Part shown: one piece after another, positions 59,008 to 64,000 of the stretch
How the letters are laid out: each line of letters begins with the position of its first letter
Numbering within the stretch: the first letter of the stretch is position 1
NCBI RefSeq assembly: GCF_000949385.2
Contig: NZ_JYKO02000001.1
Location: forward strand, 62,001-126,000
Direction: 5' to 3'
DNA: 64,000 bases
Source of the DNA: Pseudomonas sp. LFM046
GTDB lineage: Bacteria > Pseudomonadota > Gammaproteobacteria > Pseudomonadales > Pseudomonadaceae
Program-made: the position numbers and the translations under genes
The notes under the pieces: generated by a model
What the model saw: only the letters and a program-made list of their open reading frames with translations
The model's database searches: none
What the model was told of the DNA's origin: nothing

Positions 59008-59025
59008 TTAGAGCAATTGCTCTAA
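59008..59025. promoter_or_regulatory. Candidate LaoR operator, 18-bp perfect palindrome
   Basis: TTAGAGCAATTGCTCTAA is a perfect palindrome in the 256-bp laoC/laoR divergent region, 87 bp before the laoC ATG and 153 bp before the laoR ATG. Its length fits a TetR dimer. Promoter elements are not clear, though TTTTTAGAGCAATT could overlap the laoC -10/-35. Confidence 0.65.
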
Positions 59026-59177
59026 TCTGTCAAATAGCTTGCCTGCCGGTCCGTCGGATGGCAGCCCATCGAAAAGCTGGAGGGACCGGCTCCGGGTAAC
59101 ACCGGGTGTTTCCCGAGGCTCGCGCGGTGTACCTTTGGCGCACGCAGCGTCCCACCGATTGCAGGAAGTACCGCCCG

Positions 59178-59843
59178 ATGTCCCCACGACCCAAGACCCG
59201 CGACCGCATCGTTCTGGAGAGCCTCGGGCTGTTCAACACCCAGGGCGAGCGCAACGTGACCACCAACCACATCGCCGCGCACCTGGGCATGTCACCGGGC
59301 AACCTCTATTACCACTTCCGCAACAAGCAGGAGATCATCGCCGAGCTGTTCGGCCACTACGAACAGCGGGTGGACAGCTTCCTGCGCCTGCCGGAAGGGC
59401 GCGAGGTGACGGTGGAGGACAAGACCTACTACCTGGAGTCCCTGCTGGCGGCCATGTGGGACTTCCGCTTCCTGCACCGTGACCTGGAGCACCTGCTGGA
59501 GTCGGATGCCGATCTCGCCGCGCGCTACCGCCTGTTCGCCCAGCGTTGCCTGGACCACGCCCAGGCGATCTATAGGGGCTTCGTCAACGTCGGCATCCTG
59601 CGCATGAACGCCGCCCAGGTGGAGGCGCTGACCCTCAACAGCTGGATCATCGTCACCTCCTGGGTGCGCTTCCTCTGCACTACCCGCGGCGACGCCGGAG
59701 ATCTCAGCCAGGAGTTGCTGCGCCGCGGCATCTATCAGGTGCTGGCGCTGGAAAGCGGCTACCTGGCCCCCGAGGTGCAGCCGGCAGTCAAGGCGCTGTA
59801 CGAGAAACTGTACGTGCCGCTGGAGCAGGTGGTCTCGGCCTAG
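59178..59843 (+). CDS. laoR: TetR-family repressor LaoR
   Basis: A 221-residue TetR regulator. The helix-turn-helix is at residues ~8-50 (RIVLESLGLFNTQGERNVTTNHIAAHLGMSPGNLYYHFRNKQEI). The ATG at 59178 is chosen because the frame further upstream lacks a regulator-like sequence. It is divergent from laoCBA and is expected to repress that operon until long-chain alcohols or their acyl-CoAs bind. Its TAG stop interlocks with the stop of the convergent hydrolase gene at CTAG. Confidence 0.85.
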   Translation: MSPRPKTRDRIVLESLGLFNTQGERNVTTNHIAAHLGMSPGNLYYHFRNKQEIIAELFGHYEQRVDSFLRLPEGREVTVEDKTYYLESLLAAMWDFRFLHRDLEHLLESDADLAARYRLFAQRCLDHAQAIYRGFVNVGILRMNAAQVEALTLNSWIIVTSWVRFLCTTRGDAGDLSQELLRRGIYQVLALESGYLAPEVQPAVKALYEKLYVPLEQVVSA

Positions 59844-60850
59844 CGGCAGCTGTCCAGCCAGTCGGGAATCCGCCGTTCCAGGTAGTAGGCGGGTTTCTGC
59901 GGCGAACCCTCGATGAAGCCCACGTGGCCGCCGTTCGCATGCAGCTCCATCCGGGTGCTCACCGAGAGTTCGTGGGCTTCCGGCAGGCTATGGCGGAAGA
60001 CGAAAGGATCGTCGGCGGACTGGATCAACAGGGTGGGAACGCGGATGCCGCCCAGGTAATACCGGCTGGAGGCGCGGCGGTAGTAATCATGGGCGTCACT
60101 GAATCCGTGCAGCGGGGCGGTGATGCGGCCGTCGAAGTCCCAGAAGGTGCGCAGCCCTTCGAGGGAGCCGAGGCGTTCCAGGGTGGACAGGTGATCTGCC
60201 TGGCCCTGGTGGGCGAACAAGCGTTGCTTGCTCTTCACATAGGCCACCATCTCGCGCATGAAGTGCGCCTGGTAGACCCGCGAGAAGCCCAGGGCGATGC
60301 GATCGGCGCACTGGTCCAGGCGATAGGGCACCGACACCGCCACCGCGCCTTCCAGGCCGCAGTCGTCGCCGGTTTCCCCCAGGTACTTGAGCAGCACGTT
60401 GCCCCCCAGGGAATAGCCCACCGCATAGAGCGGGGCCAGGGGGCGGGCGGCGCGCAGGTGACGGATCACGGTCGCCAGGTCTTCGCTCACCCCTGAGTGG
60501 TAGCCGCGAGGCAACAGGTTCGGCTCGCCGGAGCAGCCGCGCCAGTTGATGGCCACGCTGGACCAGCCTCGCGCCGCCGTTTCCTTCTGCAGGCCGAGCA
60601 CATAGAGGGAGCTGGAGGAGCCGGTCAGCCCATGGAGAACCAGCACCAGCGGGGCCTTGGCTTCATGGGGACCGTGCCAGTCGAGGTCGAGAAAGTCCCC
60701 ATCATCCATCCACAGCCGCTCGCGCTGGCGTTCCAGGTGCGGCGGCGTGCGGCAGAAGGGCGACCAGAGGGTCTGCAGGTGCGGGCCGGGCAGCCACCAC
60801 GCGGGCTGGAAGCTGGCAGGGGCGGTGCCCGGAGAGTGGAACGGGATCAT
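59840..60850 (-). CDS. YheT-family alpha/beta hydrolase
   Basis: A 336-residue hydrolase. N-terminal FQPAWWLPGPHLQTLWSPFCR is the YheT signature. The nucleophile elbow is AVGYSLGGNVLLKYLG, and the acid and histidine are probably in LLIQSADDPFV and NGGHVGFIEG. YheT-type proteins are esterases of unknown physiological substrate. It shares the CTAG stop overlap with laoR and lies 15 bp after rsmD on the minus strand. Confidence 0.88.
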   Translation of the reverse strand: MIPFHSPGTAPASFQPAWWLPGPHLQTLWSPFCRTPPHLERQRERLWMDDGDFLDLDWHGPHEAKAPLVLVLHGLTGSSSSLYVLGLQKETAARGWSSVAINWRGCSGEPNLLPRGYHSGVSEDLATVIRHLRAARPLAPLYAVGYSLGGNVLLKYLGETGDDCGLEGAVAVSVPYRLDQCADRIALGFSRVYQAHFMREMVAYVKSKQRLFAHQGQADHLSTLERLGSLEGLRTFWDFDGRITAPLHGFSDAHDYYRRASSRYYLGGIRVPTLLIQSADDPFVFRHSLPEAHELSVSTRMELHANGGHVGFIEGSPQKPAYYLERRIPDWLDSCR

Positions 60851-60865
60851 CGGTGTTGCCGTTGC

Positions 60866-61483
60866 TCAAGCGTCTAGGTGCTCTCCGACCGAGCGTTGCC
60901 ACAGGGCGTAGTACACCTGTCCGGCTTTCTTCTCCCGGTGCAGGCGCCAGTTGCCCGGCAGGCCCAGCGTGGAGGGCGGGGTCTCGCTTTCGGTATAGAC
61001 CCAGGCGCGGGGAGCTAGCCAGCCCCGTTGTTCCAGCAGGCCGCAAACGGGTGACAGCAGGCCCTGGTTGAACGGCGGATCGAGGAAGACCAGATCGAAG
61101 GCGCTGGGCGCCTGGGTTTCCAGGTAGCGCAGGGCGTCGCTCTGCAGCAGCAGGCCCCGGCTGCAACGCAGCACGTCCAGGTGGCTGCGCAAGGCAGCCA
61201 CCGAGTCGGGGTTGAGGTCCAGGGCCAGGCCTTCGGCGGCGCCGCGGGACAGCGCCTCCAGGTAGAGCGCGCCGCTGCCGGCAAAGGGGTCCAGTACCCG
61301 TGCGCCTTCGACATACGGTGCCAGCCAGTTGAACAGCGTCTCCCGCACCCGGTCCGGCGTGGGGCGCAGGCCGGGGCCGTCGGGGAAGGCGAAGCGCCGC
61401 GAGCGCCATTCGCCGCCGATGATGCGGAGCTGGCCCTGGCCGCCGTGGTTGGGCTTGGCGGGTTTGGCGTTTGGCTTGCGCAT
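60866..61483 (-). CDS. rsmD: 16S rRNA (guanine966-N2)-methyltransferase RsmD
   Basis: A 205-residue methyltransferase. SAM motif I is VLDPFAGSGALYLEALSRGA and the catalytic motif is DLVFLDPPFNQGL. LRIIGGEWRSRRFAFPDGPGLRPTPDRVRETLFNWL is the RsmD N-terminal signature. Its ATG overlaps the stop of the M16 protein gene. RsmD next to two M16 genes and ftsY is a known Pseudomonas arrangement. Confidence 0.95.
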   Translation of the reverse strand: MRKPNAKPAKPNHGGQGQLRIIGGEWRSRRFAFPDGPGLRPTPDRVRETLFNWLAPYVEGARVLDPFAGSGALYLEALSRGAAEGLALDLNPDSVAALRSHLDVLRCSRGLLLQSDALRYLETQAPSAFDLVFLDPPFNQGLLSPVCGLLEQRGWLAPRAWVYTESETPPSTLGLPGNWRLHREKKAGQVYYALWQRSVGEHLDA

Positions 61484-62964
61484 CAGTGCTCCGGTACGCC
61501 GGTGGGCATTTCGGCGGGTTTGTCGGTGGGAGGCGGCAGGTCCTTCTGGGCAACGGTCGGACCGGCGGTGACGATGACGAACTGATCGGGGGAGAGGTGT
61601 TTGGCCATGGCGGCCTTCACCTGCGACACGTCCAGGGCCTGGACCTTGGCCATGAAGTCTTCCAGGTAGGTCATCGACAGGTCGTAGAAGCCGATGGCAC
61701 CCAGCTGGCCGACGATGTCGGCATTGCTCGCGGTGGACAGCGGGAAGCTGCCGGCGATTTCGCGCTTGGCATCGTCCAGCTCCTTCTGGGTCGGGCCGTC
61801 GGCGAGGTACTGGCGGACGATGTCCTGGATCAGCTTGAGGGTGCCCTGGCTCATCTCGGCGCGGGTCTGCAGGCCGATCATGAACGGGCCCTTGACCTGC
61901 ATGGCGGTGAAGCCGGAGCTGACGCCGTAGGTCAGGCCGCGCTTTTCTCGCACTTCGTCCATCAGACGGGTGCCGAAGCCACCGCCACCGAGGATCTGGT
62001 TGCCCAGATAAAGGGCAGCGTAATCCGGATCGTTACGGTCGACGCCCAGTTGGGCCAGCATCAGGTGGGTCTGCTTGGACGGGAACTCGATGTGGCTGAT
62101 GCCGGGCTTGGGTGTTTCGGGTTCAGGCAGCTTGGGCAGCGCCGGGCCTTGCGGCAGGGCCTTCGATACCTGGTTGGCAATGGCCTCGGCCTCGGCGCGG
62201 GACAGGTTGCCCACCAGGGCGATCACCACGTTGCCGGCGGCGTAGGCCTTCTGGTGGAAGGCGCGCAGCTGGGCCACGGTGATCGCGGGAATGGACTTCT
62301 CGTCACCGTCGCTGGGGTGGGCGTAGGGGTGCTTGCCGTAGAGCTTGTCGAAGAGTTCCAGGCCGGCCAGTTTGCCGGGGTTCTGCTTCTGGTACTCGAA
62401 GCCGGCGAGCATCTGGTTCTTGATCCGCGCCAGGGAGTCCTCGGGGAAGGTCGGGGCGCCGATCACCTGGGTGAACAGCTGCAGGGCCGGCTCGCGCTGC
62501 TCGGGGGCGGTGAGGCTGCGCAGGCTGGCGATGGCCATGTCGCGGTAGGCGCCATTGCCGAACTCGGCGCCCAGGCCCTCGAAGCCTTCCGCGATGGCGG
62601 TGACATCCTTGCCGGCCACGCCTTCGTTGAGCATGGCGTTGGTCAGGGTGGCGAGACCGGGGGCGTCGCCATCCTGGCTGCTGCCGGCGGCGAAGGTCAG
62701 GCGCAGGTCGAACATCGGCAGCTCAGGCGCGGCGACGAACAATACCTTGGCGCCTTCGGCGGTCTTCCAGCTCTGGATTTCCAGACTGCGGCGGCTGGGC
62801 GCCTTGCCGTCCAGTTCAGCCAGGGACTGAAGACCCTGGGCAGGGGCGGCGGTTTCGGCGGTGGCGGTGCTGTCAGGATGGTTGACGATGAAACCGAGCA
62901 CGCCGAGCAGGGCGATCAGGGCCAGGCCGAGCAGGCCGTAACGCAGGCCGTTGCGCTCACTCAT
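61483..62964 (-). CDS. M16-family peptidase-like protein, probably non-catalytic, membrane anchored
   Basis: A 493-residue M16 (pitrilysin/insulinase) protein with an N-terminal membrane anchor (YGLLGLALIALLGVLGFIV). The zinc-binding HxxEH motif is absent; at the expected place the sequence is LATLTNAMLNEG. It keeps the RRGLTYGVSSGF segment of the C-terminal M16 half. This fits the non-catalytic partner of a two-subunit M16 protease. It overlaps its upstream neighbour by ATGA. It faces the periplasm if the anchor topology is as usual. Confidence 0.88.
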   Translation of the reverse strand: MSERNGLRYGLLGLALIALLGVLGFIVNHPDSTATAETAAPAQGLQSLAELDGKAPSRRSLEIQSWKTAEGAKVLFVAAPELPMFDLRLTFAAGSSQDGDAPGLATLTNAMLNEGVAGKDVTAIAEGFEGLGAEFGNGAYRDMAIASLRSLTAPEQREPALQLFTQVIGAPTFPEDSLARIKNQMLAGFEYQKQNPGKLAGLELFDKLYGKHPYAHPSDGDEKSIPAITVAQLRAFHQKAYAAGNVVIALVGNLSRAEAEAIANQVSKALPQGPALPKLPEPETPKPGISHIEFPSKQTHLMLAQLGVDRNDPDYAALYLGNQILGGGGFGTRLMDEVREKRGLTYGVSSGFTAMQVKGPFMIGLQTRAEMSQGTLKLIQDIVRQYLADGPTQKELDDAKREIAGSFPLSTASNADIVGQLGAIGFYDLSMTYLEDFMAKVQALDVSQVKAAMAKHLSPDQFVIVTAGPTVAQKDLPPPTDKPAEMPTGVPEH

Positions 62965-64000
62965 TGCGGGGCCTCCTCGGGCAGGATGTGGGCGACGCTC
63001 AGGCGATCGCGGGTGAAGAAGGTCTTGGCGGCAGCCTGGATATCGGCGGGGGTCACGGCTTCCAGGGCGGCGAGGTCCTGGTCCATCAGTTTCCAGGACA
63101 GGCCGACAGTTTCCAGCTGGCCGATGGTGGTGGCCTGGCTGGTGATGGAGTCGCGCTCATAGACCAGGTTGGCGATGACCTGGGCGCGCACGCGCTTGAG
63201 TTCCTCGGCACTGGGCGGCGTCTTCTGCAGGTCCTCCAGTTGGCGCCAGATACCGGCTTCGGTCTGGTCGAGGGTCTTGCCCTTCTGCACGTTGGGGGTG
63301 GCGCTGATGACGAACAGGCTGTCGCCTCGGGGGAAACCGTCGTACCAGGCGGACGCGCCGCTGACCAGTTCCTCGCCGCGCTCCAGGCGGCTCGGCAGGC
63401 GGGCGCTGTAGCCGCCGTCGAGCAGGGTGGCGAGCAGGCGCAGGGCGTGGACCTGGCGGGCGTCCTTGGCGGTCGCGAGGCCCGGCACGTTGAAGCCCAT
63501 CAGCAGGCTCGGCAATTGCGTGCGAACGTGCAGGGTCAGGCGGCGCTCACCCGGCGTGGTCAGTTCCAGGGGCTTCTTCGTGGGCGGCACGTCGCGACGC
63601 GGGATGCCGGCGAAGTAGCGTTCGGCCAGGCCCTTGACCTCGTCCGGGGTGACGTCGCCCACCACCACCAGCGTGGCGTTGTTCGGCACGTACCAGGACT
63701 CGTACCAGTGACGCAGTTCCTCCACCTTCATGCGATTGAGGTCGGCCATCCAGCCAATGGTGGGGATGTGGTAACCGCTGGCCGGGTAGGCCATGGCCTT
63801 GAAGCGTTCGAAGGCCTTGGCCGTCGGCTTGTCGTCGGTGCGCAGGCGGCGTTCTTCCTTGATCACCTCGATCTCGCGCTTGAACTCCTCGGGGGGCAAC
63901 TTGAGGCTTTCCAGGCGGTCGGCTTCCAGCTCGAAGGCGACGCCCAGGCGGTCGCGGGCCAGCACCTGGTAATAGGCGGTGTAGTCGTCGCTGGTGAACG
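62961..64000 (-). CDS. M16-family zinc metalloprotease, 5' partial at the window edge
   Basis: The frame runs to the window edge (codons readable to 63998), so the signal peptide and zinc motif HxxEH lie outside. The visible part starts FTSDDYTAYYQVLARDRLGVAFELEADRL, the sequence usually found just after the active site, and EVIKEERRLR contains the distal zinc-ligand glutamate. It would be the catalytic partner of the neighbouring M16 protein. An apparent GTG at 63965 is internal, not a start. Confidence 0.88.
   Translation of the reverse strand, partial: FTSDDYTAYYQVLARDRLGVAFELEADRLESLKLPPEEFKREIEVIKEERRLRTDDKPTAKAFERFKAMAYPASGYHIPTIGWMADLNRMKVEELRHWYESWYVPNNATLVVVGDVTPDEVKGLAERYFAGIPRRDVPPTKKPLELTTPGERRLTLHVRTQLPSLLMGFNVPGLATAKDARQVHALRLLATLLDGGYSARLPSRLERGEELVSGASAWYDGFPRGDSLFVISATPNVQKGKTLDQTEAGIWRQLEDLQKTPPSAEELKRVRAQVIANLVYERDSITSQATTIGQLETVGLSWKLMDQDLAALEAVTPADIQAAAKTFFTRDRLSVAHILPEEAPQ

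Overview
This window is a GC-rich, gene-dense chromosomal segment of a Pseudomonas. Several blocks follow the gene order I remember from P. aeruginosa: aguA-aguB-aguR, the spu polyamine cluster, lgt-thyA, folA, ilvD, mutM, ggt-fdx-coaD, laoABC/laoR and rsmD. The first 11.7 kb instead recalls the tau/porin/lsfA/ssu sulfur locus of P. putida. Species assignment from this is inference. I saw no tRNA, rRNA, CRISPR array, prophage or insertion sequence.

Layout. (1) 1-11.7 kb, sulfur scavenging: a HEAT-repeat protein (5' end cut by the window) and a DUF971 protein, then tauABCD (taurine uptake and dioxygenase) on the minus strand. Divergent from it run an OprD-type porin, the 1-Cys peroxiredoxin lsfA and ssuADCBF (alkanesulfonate uptake and desulfonation). 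The flavin reductase ssuE, usually beside ssuA, is absent. (2) 11.7-26.9 kb, polyamine catabolism: aguBA and aguR (agmatine to putrescine), a polyamine-binding protein, spuI, and divergent spuA-B-C-D-E-F-G-H (gamma-glutamylation route plus putrescine/spermidine ABC transporter). (3) 27-41.6 kb, mostly housekeeping: an NRDE protein, a TauE/SafE exporter, lgt, thyA, a periplasmic RNase T2, an uncharacterised DUF2868/DUF3482 membrane-GTPase pair, two NCS2 nucleobase permeases, folA, a YfcE-type phosphoesterase and ilvD. (4) 41.8-48.3 kb, a D-amino-acid (probably D-lysine) cassette: dpkA divergent from an RpiR regulator, a polar amino-acid ABC transporter and an amaD-like FAD oxidase. It sits between ilvD and rlmI, which I remember as neighbours in P. 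aeruginosa. (5) 48.3-64 kb: rlmI, an HDOD protein, mutM, an acyltransferase, ggt, ferredoxin, coaD, the laoCBA/laoR long-chain alcohol oxidation locus, a YheT-type hydrolase, rsmD and two M16 peptidase-family proteins, the last cut by the window end.

Beyond genes, the most notable structure is a dispersed set of intergenic palindromic elements whose ends read GTAGGG...CCCTAC. Two sub-families occur as same-length copies in opposite orientation (64 bp at 1207 and 14723; 86 bp at 6563 and 26997). At three genes the stop codon TAG is formed by the element's own terminal GTAG. Candidate operators include an 18-bp perfect palindrome in the laoC/laoR intergenic region, a RutR-like site upstream of a nucleobase permease, and repeated CCGAT/ATCGG motifs before aguB.
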